Origin: Grammothele lineata
Lineage: Eukaryota > Basidiomycota > Agaricomycetes > Polyporales > Polyporaceae
Assembly (NCBI GenBank): GCA_002150815.3
Contig: NDFF03000055.1
Span: 248,001 to 312,000 of the forward strand
DNA length: 64,000 bases
Reading direction: 5' to 3'
The notes under the pieces are model-generated. The model saw only the letters and a list, made by a program, of their open reading frames with translations, was not told the origin of the DNA and made no database searches. The position numbers and the translations under genes were made by a program. This document shows, piece after piece, positions 49,479 through 62,578 of this stretch; the stretch's first letter is position 1; each line of letters begins with the position of its first letter.

Positions 49479-50609
49479 GATGGTGGCAGGAGAGACGAGC
49501 GAGGCTACGAGGGCTGCGTGTCTGCGCGGGTCGCGTACTTAATAGATGCGGGGGCCCTTGTCCCGCAAATATTGTGATCTCGGCAATGGGTCGTGCGGGG
49601 GCGGGGGATCCTCGGGACCGGCCCGCCAAGGGCACTAACGACTGCTGGTGTCCGCCCCTGGACCGTCTATGAGCGCGGACGGCACTGGGCCGCCTCAGGG
49701 CGACTCCGGGGGTCATCTGACCGCGTCATGATCGAGGACGCGAGTTGTATGCACTGGATATACGAATCAGACTCCAACGCAGCATCTTAAACGTTTAAAC
49801 GTACAAATCCAGACACAAGGCCACCTATGTCATGCACTCAAGCGCGGTTACCGACCGAAATGGAGGGGTCTTCAGACAGTGTTAGCCGGCCCGGCCCGGC
49901 TAACGGACAACGATCGACGAAGGCAAGGTCCCGTGAGGTATCTTGATGACTGATGAGTAGTCAGAACATCCGCACGAGGCTGAATCAAGAGAATGGAATG
50001 CGGTGGGGTATATGTGCGCACCAAAATTACGGAGATACCTGTCTTTGTACGGCGACAGTGTACTGATGTTTTGGGGGGAGCTTGAACTTGAAGGCTATAT
50101 GCTGCGTGAGCACACCGTAGGTTTAACCTGATTTGCTATACTGACGATATGCGTGAAGTGTAAGTCCAGATGAACCGCCAGCAGTGTCGCACGAAGTGGC
50201 GGGAATGCGGGTGGTCGATTCATTGGACGAAGGAGAACAAGGAGGATTGATTTCCGACTGAGAATTCCGGACAGCTCCGAAGCGCCCAATCAACAAAATG
50301 GGCGTCTAACTCTCGTGCTTCGGACTTCCATACCACGTGGGCACTACATCGTGGCACGCCCATCGTAGCCACTGGCACTACGGCCAGTTTCTCCAAGATC
50401 CACTTCCGGAACCAGTCGTAAGTAAATTCTGCGGGACCGCTGACGCTATCTGTACGCGACGAGAATACTCTACGTATTGGTATAGCGATAGACCGTTTCG
50501 TCTCTCAAATTTCGATCCCCGTACACCAAGTTCGTTTTCGCCATCGTGAATTTGTATCACAACCCCTTTGTTGCAACGCTTACCACCTGTTTTTCTAATA
50601 GGTATTTTC
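49479..50609. other. Intergenic region upstream of GH115-B and coiled-coil gene
   Basis: About 1.1 kb of divergent promoter space with no supportable gene. It contains a 9-bp perfect hairpin at 49881-49904. Confidence 0.4.
49881..49904. repeat. Short GC-rich hairpin
   Basis: GTTAGCCGG (49881-49889) and CCGGCTAAC (49896-49904) form a perfect 9-bp inverted repeat around a six-base GC centre. It lies about 400 bp upstream of the GH115-B start, so it could be a palindromic regulator site such as a zinc-cluster factor might bind. This role is inference. Confidence 0.6.
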
Positions 50610-51164
50610 ATGGAGACTGAGCAGTCGACAGCCTCTTCTACCGCTGAGGAATGGGAGCAAAGGCTCGCCCAACTTCGCGCCGAAAACGCACAACTCCAGC
50701 GACGGCGCGCGGACGCTGAGAAGGATCGCGACCTCTTTCGTGACCTCTATGCCAAGGCATCCGCGCACGCGAGCGACGTCTCGCGCGAGAACAATGAGCT
50801 CTCCGAGCGTGCTGCGCTTGCCGAGGGTCAAGCGCGCGATGGCGTAGCCATGGTCAAAGCCACATACGAGGAACGAATACGCCTTCTCGAGCGCGAGCTC
50901 GAGCGGTGGAAGGGTCAGTGCCGCATCCTCACCGAGCGCGACACACGTACAGCCATGGACGACGATCTTCGACGCCGAGCCGCGCTCGAGCCTGAGCTAC
51001 GCGCGGAGAACGAAAGGCTACGCGAACAGTTGGAGACGCTCGAGGAGGACTATAACCGTTTGGAAGTCGCCGTCGATACGATGACGAAGCAACAACTCGA
51101 AGAAACGACAGTACTGGAGTCCGCTGCGACTGTGCCCATTATTCAGACTGCCAATATTGCATAA
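50610..51164 (+). CDS. Coiled-coil protein, unknown function
   Basis: A single-exon gene of 184 residues. From about residue 13 to 165 it is an almost continuous heptad-rich helix: EEWEQRLAQLRAENAQLQRR, RDLFRDLYAKASAHASDVSR, ENNELSERAALAEGQARDGV, ERIRLLERELERWKGQCRIL, ENERLREQLETLEEDYNRLE. The end VPIIQTANIA is non-helical. No other domain is present. It could be a cytoskeletal, tethering or centromere-associated adaptor, but the sequence does not decide. A tag-like acceptor just before the ATG hints at a leader intron. Confidence 0.8.
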   Translation: METEQSTASSTAEEWEQRLAQLRAENAQLQRRRADAEKDRDLFRDLYAKASAHASDVSRENNELSERAALAEGQARDGVAMVKATYEERIRLLERELERWKGQCRILTERDTRTAMDDDLRRRAALEPELRAENERLREQLETLEEDYNRLEVAVDTMTKQQLEETTVLESAATVPIIQTANIA

Positions 51165-51976
51165 CGTGTTGGTGCGCCGCTTCGTTTATGATTCTCCAGA
51201 GGAACATCTCATGTTGTGTACGACAGAGACTACCAGGCCCTCCTTCCGAGTTCTATGGGCTGGAGTTTTGTACCTCTTCTATACACGCTACGGGACCGCC
51301 TTCGTTTGTTCGGATCGTCTCCTACACAGTTGGTGTCAATGTATTGCACAGACCATCTACGCCACTACCCTTGTGCCCTCCCTGTAATTTCCTACTGTTT
51401 CACTTGACTCAGGGTCACGGTGTTCTTCCAGCTTGCGCATTGTTAGATCCAGTCGTTCTGAGCATGAACGCAAGATACCCACTCACCTTTCTGCAGAGCG
51501 CAGCAAAATACGCTCGGCTTCCTCCCTTCTTAGTGCGGCCTGGTCTTCATAAAGGACTATGATTGCGATCCAGACAATCAGATTTAAGAGATACAGAAGG
51601 AAAAGAGGGGGCATATCGGCCGGGGCCGTTAACTGGAGAGTAAACTCAGAAGGCGGCCTATAAGTATGCGAGGCAGAAAGGGTGCAGGGATGATTGCCAA
51701 TGCTTCGTACAGCCGACTATCCGGCTGTAACTACATGGCTTTAGGTGGTACGCGGAGCGCGCATTGACCCTTCCGTTTGTCTGGATTAACTGAGTTGTGT
51801 GGCTCATAAGCGTGTTCTCGGCCGACCTAGTGTTTCCTTGTACGAGGAAAACAGGTATCCATTCGATTCCTATTGCTGCCACAAACAGATATGAGCTACA
51901 AACATAGATAGCGATGCTAAAGCTTAGGGATAGTCGGAAAGCGGACCGAGAAGCGAGCGTGGGGGATGGGTCGTGA
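51165..51976. other. Convergent intergenic region
   Basis: About 810 bp between the 3' ends of the coiled-coil gene and ASF1; no gene or motif supported. Confidence 0.4.
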
Positions 51977-52770
51977 TCATGATGATGGCTTGCCGTTCAC
52001 CGACGGCTCCTCGTCGTCATCTCCAATGTCGTCCGCGGAGGGTACGGCCGCTGAGTTCGCAGCACCTGCAGCCACAGCAGAGTTTGCTTGTGGTGGTGCA
52101 ACATCCCTGGTAGGAACAAGAACTCACGATTAGCACGTCCCCATGTCCCGTGCCACTTGGAGGCTTGGTCGTCCACAAGGCCACGGCAGACCACCCAAAG
52201 GGACGCACCATTTTATCTGGAACCTCGTTACCCTAGGCTTTGTGTTGATATCCCGCACAAGCCTGTCGAACCGGATCGGTTCCGGTAACGCCTCCTTCAT
52301 CTCCTCGTTGTCGTACTCCGTATTCTGGTAGTACCCCACGCGTACAAACTCCTGCTCCTTGTATGATCCCGTCAAAATGAGGGCCGCAACACCCATCACA
52401 TCTTCTGGAGGGATCTTGGAGGGGTTGGGTGCAGAGCCTTCGAATTCGAACGCGTTCACACCGACAGGGACGGGCCCGACTAGACAATCGTCGAGCTCCT
52501 GGTCGAGCTCCTCGTTTCCCGGGGACGCTACATAGATGAGTCGCCACTCCAGATCTGAGGTATACGTGCATGAGCGAGAAGTAGGTCAAGTTAGATAGCG
52601 TGTGCGCACCTTCTGGTAGTGGCGCTATGCACTCGAACGTGACGCGGAAGTGGTAAGGATCGAGGAAGCGGGCGGGGTTGTTGAGGAACTCGACGTTCTA
52701 GGTTACCATGAGTGAGCTTTTATCACTGCCGGTACTCGGTTATGCTTACCCTAATCGTGACGAGAGACAT
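51977..52770 (-). CDS. ASF1: Histone chaperone ASF1
   Basis: Binds the histone H3-H4 dimer and passes it to other chaperones during replication, transcription and silencing. Four exons (52770-52750, 52697-52610, 52554-52209 and 52106-51977) give 194 residues in frame. The conserved core covers about residues 1-155: [116 protein letters not shown] and [15 protein letters not shown]. The Val and Asp positions that contact H3 lie within these blocks. A short acidic tail ([15 protein letters not shown]) completes it, as in other fungi. The first exon is only 21 nt. Confidence 0.97.
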
Positions 52771-53285
52771 CCGGAAACAAGGAGGAGGGAGAAAAAGCTG
52801 AGGGAAGCGGGGATCGTGGATCGGTGGCAAGCCTCAGGAGCTGCAGCTCGCGACGCGTCAAGTCACAGACGCATCACGCCCGCGTAACGGCTCTCCTCGG
52901 TGACGCGTCATGATCCGCGTGATCAGGCGTCATCTCGTGGCTGGCGCTGTCACCTCTTTGAGCAATGAGTTCGAATCCGAGACCAGGCCATTCGTTGTGA
53001 AAATATTTTCATGGCTACGTACCGCACCCGCGCTGCGTATGTCCTTGTCTTGGTACCACTAAATAGTCAACTAGACTGGTCGAAATTGAGGTCATCAAAA
53101 GAAGTGAGATCTTGCGAGTTGAGATTCTCATCTCAGAGACGCGCAAGGTGAGAAAGCTGCTCTGGTTCTATGGTTCTACATTGCCGGTCGCGACTTCCAC
53201 CTCTGCTTGTTTCACTGTTTCGTTTCTTCAAGCTTCACATATCCCTCGGCTTGTATACCCCGGTTATTCTACGATATCGCTCAAG
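52771..53285. promoter_or_regulatory. Shared divergent promoter region, ASF1 and MPP6
   Basis: 515 bp between the two start codons. No TATA box was identified. Confidence 0.4.
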
Positions 53286-54131
53286 ATGGCGGGGAAGACG
53301 CTAAGCAATGGCACGCTTAGTCTACGATTTATGCAGAATGCCCAACGAGCAAAACTTCAGGCGCAAGTCGAGGCTGAACAGGCGAAGATCAAGGATGATG
53401 CGGAGTGGTCGGTGTCGCAGGAAGTGAGGGAAGCATGGGGTATTGGGACTTCCTCACAGACAAAGTGCGTTCGCGACTCGAATGACTCGGATTGGGTGCT
53501 AAACCGTCCGTATGCGCAATTAGAGAAGATATCGTGCATGAGTCCTCGTATCTGCCTTTTCTATACCGCTCGGATGCAGCGGAGGCGTCATCTTCGGGAA
53601 CACAAACGGAGGACCGCCCAAAGTTCAGAGGAAGGCGTACCTTCAATGCGAATGGCGAGGAAGTTGTGGCGGCGGAGGTGAGTCTTGCCATCTCTATGTA
53701 TGTTACCTATCCGACCAGCCGCCTCGAAGTCCAAACCAGAAGCAAAAGATGGCGGTGATAATGCCGCATCTGAGTCTGATCCCGATGAAAAATCTCGTCC
53801 GAAATTCGAGCAGAGACCCATTTCAATTTCTGGCTTCAAGGGCCCTATCTCCGCCCGCGCCGAAGGGAAGAAGCCCCGGACCAAAACTGCGCAGATGCTC
53901 ATCCGTGAAGACATGTACGTTCGACCACCCGAGTCGATGAAGGTGGCGGCAGATCCAGTTTCTATGCCCCGTGAACCGGGCTTCCTCAAACCCGAAGGAA
54001 TCGACGTACCTATACCCTCGCTGAAGACTTTTGAGGGACGAAAACGTGAGCGACCTCAAGAAGCAAGTTCTGATCAAGGTCCTTCTGAGGGCAAGAAAAA
54101 ACGAAAGAAGAAGAAAGAGGTCTCAAGTTGA
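53286..54131 (+). CDS. MPP6: M-phase phosphoprotein 6 homologue (exosome cofactor)
   Basis: A nuclear RNA-binding cofactor of the RNA exosome, acting with Rrp6/Rrp47 and Mtr4 in 5.8S rRNA maturation. Three exons (53286-53464, 53524-53677 and 53730-54131) give 244 residues. The N terminus MAGKTLSNGTLSLRFMQNAQ carries the family motif (L-x-LRFMQ), followed by a helical KLQAQVEAEQAKIKDDAEWS. Later short motifs are KFRGRRTFNANGEEV, KFEQRPISISGFKGPISARA and the very basic end GKKKRKKKKEV, a likely nuclear signal. To keep the frame the last intron must use an AAG acceptor at 53729; a better-looking CAG at 53716-53718 would shift the frame and lose the conserved C-terminal half. Confidence 0.85.
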
Positions 54132-57100
54132 TTGTCCTCGTTTGTCTCTGTATCGGTGGCAGCGCACCGTTGGATGGCTAGGCTCGAGTATGCCCCGTCC
54201 AGTTGTGTTGTCGTTTGAAGGTACGTCTTCCGTCTCTTAGAATCCCAATGTATTCTATGATTTGATATATTGAAAGATAGGTCTGTCATTCTACGGGTAC
54301 TGTACACCTCTGTCACAATTGTCGTTCTCGGAACATGCATCAGTACGTCTCGGAGTTAGCGTCCTGCCGGCTACTTGCTTCCTGCCCACCTTGAGGATTC
54401 GTGGACACGCGTATAGGTCTAGAACGACACCCATGCACCGAAAATGACGGATGTCTTCGTAACTCAGACTGTTCTCGCCGTTGGCAACAAACCTCCTGTA
54501 CTACCCATCCTGTCAGTACGTACTTGCTATACTCATCATCCCAGTTCCTATATCGAACCATGCGTCTCATTGAGCGCTCTACCGTTCGCACCATACCGTG
54601 CCCGCTGTTTTCACTAGCCGTACGAGCCCCTCCTTCAATATGACTTAAACGAGACTCATGCAAGTCAGTCTCATAGGCCATCCTTCTTTGCAAGCTCCGA
54701 CCCGAGAGTCTTCTTCATTCATAAACCCTGAGCTCTTCGCTCGACGGTGCATCATGAGGCGCGTGAGGCCCAGACCATGCTCTCATACACACTGCCGGTT
54801 CGTTCTTGTTTAACTCGTCAGATCTACGCCATGATTTCTGTAGCGTCCACTTGTATTCCGCATTTTCAGCGCTTCCAAAGCGATTCATTGACTTGTGCCT
54901 GCGCCTCGCACAGACGCCGCAAGCGCCGTGGAATTGCGCTGCTCCGACGCCTGAAGCAGGAGAAACAAGAAGGCTTAAGCGCAGGAGCTTCGCTGCCGAC
55001 ATGCCTGCATCGGCGAGTTGCTGGGATTAAGGCAAACGTAAAATATTGTCCCGGCAACTCGACTGCGCCGGCGCCACTCTTCTTGGACATCTTCACCAGC
55101 CACCAGCCGTTTTACCAGCGCAATCGCTCTCTACAGCTCCCTGCCAAGTCCCCCGGTGCGCATTCATACCAGAGCGCGCATCGCACCCTTACGAGCCGGA
55201 GCTCAGATTCTCAGCGCTGCTTCCGATTCTTCGACAATCGAGTAGTACCGCCCGCGCCCATTCATTCGCGCCCAACCGTGTAACCGTCGAGACCCTGCTT
55301 TCAGATACAGGTACCCAATTGCCCTACCGGGGATTTCACCAGGGCGATCCCTGAGATGCTCTCCGCTTACTTGAGTACTCAATGACGAACCCGGAGACGT
55401 CGGCGCGAACACGAACGCAGCTCCAGCCGTCCAACCCTCGTCAGCATGGTGTAACACAATGCGTGCAGGCCCAACCTAGCCGCTGGCGTACGTTGGACGG
55501 TCTACGTACCTGCTTCGGGGTTAGCACGCACACTCGACCGTGCTCGATCACGGTGGTGCGCCGACCGTCCGCCGAACACGGGAAGATCGTCACAATCCCA
55601 AGTCAAGCATCGTTCTCCAAGCTTCTGAAATTCGCCAGTCACCAGACATCTTCTCCCTGTCTGACAAGGGTCCAGTGTACTGTCTTCTTCCCCCGGACCG
55701 AGGAATGGTCCTTCCACCTGCACACTTCCGCGAGGCCCGGGACATCCGCCAGCAGCTCCCGCACCGTATGGCCCGCACCGCGAACTCGAGCTTGAGCCAG
55801 AGCCCGAGTTTGAGCTTGAGCCTGCCGTCGACGTCGTGGTCGCATGCAGTCTGTCTCCCTCTGACAGTTGCAGGTCCTGAATTGCTACCGCCTCTTGATC
55901 GTTCCAGTCAGGAAGGCGCATTACACACTCTCAGAGCCACTGCACCACACGCACTCTCGAACGTCGACTGTTACGACACGTGAACGTCACACGTCGTGCC
56001 TGGGGTTCCCGAGAGAATCTGTCATGACAAGCAGGCTAAAGGCGCGCAACACGACCACAATTCCATTCCATCTTTAAGGGAACCCTTATGGATTACCTTC
56101 GGGGAGCCGAACCATGCAATTTTGGCCACCATCACCTTCACGACAACCCGCGGGACTCGGGGCGACCACTGGTACTTCTAGCCGTAATAGTCCCGCTGCA
56201 GCTTCCGTGGGCACGTCGCGCGCCGCGAGTCGCACGGTGGAATGGCTGCGTATGGCGGCGTGTATCCGTCTGTTTCGCTGACCGTCTCCAGCTCGTGTCC
56301 GGGGCTATTTCGAGCGGCCGCCCGGCTGCGTTCGGTCATATTGTAGGCAGACCCACTCCAACGCCAGCCGCCGGAGTCAGCCGTCCGTTGTACTACCCGG
56401 TGTTAATCAAGCCCGACCATTCTTTCAGTCAACGGCAGTTTTCACGCACAAGGCGGTCTCGCGACTAATGGCGGAACAAGGCTATAGGGTGCGCGCCCGT
56501 ACAACCCGTACCAGTGCATTTACTCATACGTAGGATGTCACTTAGCACATGCGTCTAAACATATGTTCACACCCGCAAAACGTGCCACGCACGAGAAGAA
56601 GGCGGTTGGGTTCTGTCAAGCAGCCGCGCCGGCGGCAGCTTCGAAACACGATCGTGCTTCTGACTGCCGCCCGGCGCCTGCACGTCGGACGCTCATGCGA
56701 TGCGCGGCGTAGTTGGGGCATAGCATTTACTTCAACTAGTAATTACTGGCGGTTGGCGAAGACTAGTCCTCTTCTGGAATAACCACCACGAATCCATTGC
56801 TTCGTGGGTAGTGAATAATTTGAGGATACTACACAGAGTGGTTTAAGGCTGTGACGTCCCACACGTTGTACGCGATCCGGTCAAACGGTAGCGAGCGGGT
56901 TGGAGTCGGTGAAGCCGGTGATACGTATGCGGTGGTGCGCCTTCTGCGGGCGCACATCCAGCGCGCAAACCCCGTCGAAACACGCCCAGGAGCTATCCCA
57001 CAACCGGACGCCTTCTTTTACAGCTTGCTCAGCACGTTTCAAAAAGATCGCTAATAAGGCGAGGCCAAGGAGCGCCTGACCGGAACGCGTTGATATACGT

Positions 57101-60100
57101 GTACTTAAAATTATTACCACCGGTCGTATCGGCGCAAAAATTAGCAGACACGTTGATTATGCAAAATCCAACCGTTTCCTTTGGAATGCGCTCAAACTAT
57201 ATTCTCGTCCTTGTTTGACAAGCTACTCAACTTGAACAGGGACGTACACGAGCCTCATGCACGCTGCACGACTGCGAGACAATGCCGCTGGTATGTGGCT
57301 GAGTATTGAGGCCGAGAATTCTACTTACGTACCGGCATGCTCGTGATCAAACCATCTCGTGGTGGAAATAGTCTCTACCGTTGCATTCGAAGGGGCGTGC
57401 CCACCAGCCGCCGCTACTTTGAACGGTCGAGAAAATATTGGCAAGTGTGATACGGAGTTTGAGCTTGCGCTGTTAACATATCGGCGACCAGCTGGTGAGA
57501 ATACTTGCGACCAAAAAACTACGAAGGCAAGAAGACTAGTCAGAAGTATCTGCCTACCAATAAAGCTCAAGACTACGAACCTGAGGCGCCTACGAGAAGA
57601 TGTGAGCAATCCCACGACCGTCATGTTCAGCCTGCGCACACAGCAGCTGCGTGACCCGGTGCAAGACCCGGCTCCAACAAAAACGTCCACGACATCCAGC
57701 ATCCGCGACGTCTCCGCTCCGCGTTAGTCCTAGCCTCATATTTCAACCTCAGCCTCGTCCGCCCGTGGCCACCCTCGCGTCACCAACCCGAGTCGATGGG
57801 GTCAAGATCGAGCTGCGCGCGGGCTCGGTCCCTCCGTCACCGAGGTGGCCATCCATCGAGCTCAGCTTGTATCTGAGCAGAGCCGCTGAGACCAAGATCC
57901 GGGCTCAGCGACACTGACATCTGACCAACCCACGTACGCTTCATTGACTCGTTACGGCACCACCGCAGGCGAGGCACCCGGGGTGGATGCGCCCACCCCC
58001 CGCAAGTGCTGTTGGACAGGTGCTGTGACGTCTTCCGTGGTGCGGATAACATCACGTTGAAGATGGAACGGCTCTCGTCGTCGAGGGTCCGGCACCGGAC
58101 GCTGCGAGATACAGGGTAAGTCACAGATTGCAGGTTGCAGGCTGCAGTTCGCAGCGGCACGTCACGACGTCCACACTCACCGTCAGCGGGCGACCACAGG
58201 CTAACGCCGCGGACAGCCGGAGGCCCGCGTGTGCCGCAGTCCACGCAGCGCGCCTAAGCGAACCCTTCGCGTTCCCTCGCACGCTCTCCGCCCCCGCGAG
58301 CTCCGTTCCTTCAGCACTTTCCAGACGACGCGTCCCGTCATTCTCGCAAACGGAGGCTTCTCCTTCTTTCGAGTTCGTGCAGATTTCGCACGGAATCGAC
58401 CGACCGACCGCCTGCTTTCTCCCTCCGACGGTCGGAACAACGCCGCGTTGACCGTCGTCCGCGTCGAAGCCACGCCCGCCGTAAGCGTAAGCACTGCGCC
58501 GCCCTGCGGGTCCTTCGGTATCAGTAGTACCCAGGTCCTGGCGGGCACTGGCAGCGCGCTGTGATCACGGCGCGCGAAGTCGAGAGTTGCCGGCAGCGCG
58601 TCGTCCCTCGTCCCTCGCTTCGCTTCTGCATTTCCGTCTGTGGCTTCCAAGTTCCTAGGGTACGCGACGGGCGCCCGCCCGCCCGTCGCCCGCGCCCCGC
58701 GGAGGAACACGCGGGTGCGCACTGCGGGTGGGTGGGTTCCCGACGCGCAATGAAATAATGGCGCCCCCGGAAGCATGGGGGAGCGGCTTCCAGGCGATGA
58801 GTTTGGCAATGAGTACGGCGGGTGGCGGTAGAGGCCCCTTCGACGTAGATCTGTGCGGAGAAGGTATCCGTATGAGCGGCCGATCTCGGAGGTAGCGCTC
58901 ACCGCTTCGCCGTATGTTATAATTGTGCAAATGTCGTCGAGTCGTGATGGGGGTTGTGCACCCGTTCCATCCGTTCGTGCAACGAGGCAGATTCATCTAT
59001 CCGGACATGGTCAACCGCTTCCGCCCTCCAAGTTCTGAACAAAGCGGGGACGATGATGGCGCGTACAGCACAGCGAAGGAGCCGACGCGGACGAACGCGA
59101 CGACTTCTGCGGGGATACAGCGCTTCGCGCGGACGCCGCGGCCTTTGCGCTTGCGGGCCTGCGGGAGCGTGCGCGTGACGGCCCCGCTGGCCGCTGAGAT
59201 CTGCGTGTGCGCGATTAGTGCAAAACGTTCGCGCCAGCCGAGCTACTAGAAGAATGGTCAGTGCTGGTGGTGGTGCGTCTCGAAGTACCTGTGTACGTAC
59301 CTCCATCCGGTTGGCGCGGGGTTGTGACTCGTTCGTGTAGCATGAGGTCTTGCAGAGGCGAACTTGGTGGTAATGGCGAAGCGACGAGCGCATGCTCGCC
59401 GGGCCCGCTCGGGTGGAAGACCACCGGGAGCAAACGAGAGGCACGAGACGCGCCGACTAGTGGTTTGTCCTAGGACCGCCCGGACCGAGGGTACATGTAC
59501 CCCTGCAATGCGGAGGAGGCGTGGCCCCCGAGGCACGACCCGAGGGGTATGCTACTGGATGAACGCTGCGCACCGCCAGACTGAGAGGCGAGCGCGGCGG
59601 ATGCCGTCACCCACAATTCCCCGATGCCAGCTGCGCTAGTGCGCGCGGAACGACTCCGACGATTCCATGCACCCAGGAATCTCGGGGAGCGCGCCCCCCC
59701 TCCAGTTTCAAGGGTCGCGCTCAGTCAGGTTCGCGGGCGGTGCGGTAGGGTGCTGCGAGTTTTCCAATCCAATCAGCCTCCTCCTCCGACTGTGCAGGGA
59801 CGCCCGAGGGAAGTTCGGAGTGATGCGAACCTTCGTTGACGATGGGCGGATGACGCGGAAGCCTACGCTGTGTTGGCGCGCGATCATCACTGGGAGGCGT
59901 GTCGATCGTCTTCGAAGCTGGTTTCGCTGTTCGACGTGTACCCAGCCAGTCCGCGGCGCGAACGTGTCGAGTGGGTGTCCCGCTGAGCGCGAGTGCTGCT
60001 GCTGATACAGGTCCAGAGCCCGTCGCGCCTGCCTGTAGCATTCAAAACGCGGGCTTGGCTCGCCCGGGCGGTGAATCTTCGAGTTGTTGTTGGCTTATCT

Positions 60101-62093
60101 GCAATGCGGTCGTTAGTCGAGCCGCGCGCGAAGGTGTGGCACATTGTCAGGAGCTCAGGACCTCAGGACAGTGGAGACACGGTCATCTCCGCGCGCCTCA
60201 GCCCGCGACATGTGTCCGCGAGCACGCGCGACCAGGAAGGTATGTCTGGCCCAGCCGCCCCGCGTGCGAAGCCAGGCTTCACGTCACTGGCGCCACGCCG
60301 GCAGCGTCAAAGATCCCGGGTGCGGAATGCTCCTCCGCGCGTGTGCCTGGCTGGGATATCCATCACGTCCGCCCGTCCGGAGGAAGGGCGGGAACGCGAA
60401 GCGCGCTCAATACATAGAGTACATAGTGCGAAAGCTTAGCAGCTGTGTGCTAGCGATCGAACCAGTGCACGGTCGGAGAGCCGCGCGGAGACTGGGTGGT
60501 GGACGTGGACGTACCGGGTTAGGTCACAGACGGACGCCTAGTATCTGTGGCTAAGGAGCGTCCTGGGGCGTAAGGGCGGTAACTTTGAAATGAGAAGGTT
60601 TTCCTGGGGAGCATGGGTGTGGTGCGTCGAGGAGTCTGCTTGTCGCTGTCACTATGTCGTCAGGGTTGCTGATATAGATATGTCAGCCTTGCGAACCTGA
60701 AACTGACTTGAGGGTGCGAACGAATATGACATACCCCGCCAGAGAGATGACATCTCCTGTCAGCAAAGGGATTGTTGATCACCGGCGGCGAGGGCGGCGA
60801 GAGCGGGCGGGGGAAGACCAGGACCGGCTCGTTTGGGATCGCCGCCAGGCCGGATCGCATAGATTTAGTTATCTTGGGAGACATGTCAGTTAGGAGATAT
60901 GTTGTCGTGTTCATGGAGCAACCTCCGCAGTTCCTGTGGCAGAATTTGAGGGGTAGTTACCAAGTGGATCTCGCGGGAAGAATCGTTGGTTGTAGCAGAA
61001 GCACCTGAGACGTGTGGACAACCCATCCTGCGATCTCACGCTGGAATCGTGTTCTCAAGACGGACGGTCGATGCTCCATAATTGATCAGGGGAGTGCCGG
61101 TTTCTATCCTAGAGGCATTATGTTCCCGAGTATCGATAAGCGAAATCACTTCATGACATTGACTTGAGAAATGACATACGTTGTCTACCGAGACTTCATC
61201 CGCAATATAGGATTCAACGGCCGACGAAAATTGTGGCTGCGATCCGTGCAGTTGGGCAACTCGGGGCACTAAGACGTGATGGAAGTCGGCCCAGAGTTCG
61301 GTGCAAGCTCCCAAGGATCCGCTTCTTGCGAGAGATACCGGAGAACCTGCAATTGCTCGGCGGCCCCAGATCGGACATCTGACAAGTATGCCAGTTATTT
61401 CCGTGGCGGAGATGAGCCCTCGGCGCTATGGTGTATTCGCATCAGCCCCGATATCCAGCACTGCAGCGTCCTAGACGCGAAGAAGAGAGACAGGTGGAGG
61501 AAACCGCACCATACCCGACGATATCGTGAGTCTCGTGGACGGACGAGGTCAAGCAGAGAGACGCCCGACTTGTGGCGCCGGCGACCAACCTCCGCCACGC
61601 GGAACACCGACATCGTGACCTAACCCAATTGGAGTCGCACGATCGAACCCTCCTCTAGCCTCTTCGGCATCTCACGTCCGAAGCCGCTAATACTGCAGGC
61701 ATAGACAGGTACAGCCTCTGCGATTCAGCGCGGCTTTGAAATCATTAATGCTAGGATAACGGCACCCAGCATAACCTGACCACAGGAAGATATGACGTCA
61801 TCTACCCACTTCGAATTCCTCCTCCGTTGACTTCCTAAACCCATTCGAAGTCCTTCGTGGACACACGGCGCGCGAGTCCGGCTACGCGCGACACGTTCTC
61901 CCGCACATGAGCGCCTCGTGTGGTCGCCAGAGCTTTGATTTATATCTGTGTGAGAGGACCGGCACCGCCAGCTTACCCAAATCGCGTCCCCTCTCTCGCA
62001 GAGGCACCGCAACGTGTCCCGGCGTTCAACAAGCTTCTTCAGCGTGATCTGCACGACACTAATGAGGAACGTAAGATGTACAGTATAATACCG

Positions 62094-62578
62094 GTCCTCG
62101 GAACACGGTGGGTCCTCGGAACAGGCACATTTTCGGCCAGTAATAGGCGTACTAGTTGTCCATATGACATCCTTAAAATGCGTCTGTTTGCTATTCAAGC
62201 CCACGTGTTTTTTTTCAGCAGCCTAGGACTTGTTGTATGCCGTTTGACAAGTTATGTTTGTCGGATTTGGCGGATTTTTGGACTTTTGAGCGAATTGTGC
62301 GTGACGTGGTGACACATAAATCACTTGTTTAATCCCATAGTTTTAATAGTGGTATGTAATATCCGTGTTGGAGTTTCAGGCTTATCGACCGAGTGCCCAG
62401 TGCACAACATAGAAGTCTTCCGACTGTCCCATAATCGTCGCAAGCGCCGTGACGCATCATCGGGCGGCAGCAGCCGACAGCAGCCAACTCGCGCCTCACG
62501 CCAGCGCTTGAGCCATGATAAGATTAGTTTGGTGTCCCAATCGGGCTTATCGGTGCGTTGTGTGAGTGTTCCGAGGAC
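62094..62578. mobile_element. Candidate small TIR element (MITE-like)
   Basis: GTCCTCGGAACAC (62094-62106) is repeated in perfect inverted form at 62566-62578, 485 bp apart. A second direct copy of the end (GGTCCTCGGAACA, 62111-62123) follows the left terminus. The words TAATACC lie just outside both ends (left adjacent, right five bases off). No coding capacity. Class unknown; a chance match of 13 bp is unlikely but not excluded. Confidence 0.45.

Noticed and set aside
52971..52990. Possible tRNA T-arm (GTTCGAATCC-like)
   Set aside because: No acceptor stem, D-arm or anticodon arm can be folded upstream.
58201..58902. 233-codon minus-strand frame in the gene-poor right end
   Set aside because: Arg/Ser/Pro-rich with no motif and equally open neighbouring frames; typical of GC-rich non-coding DNA.
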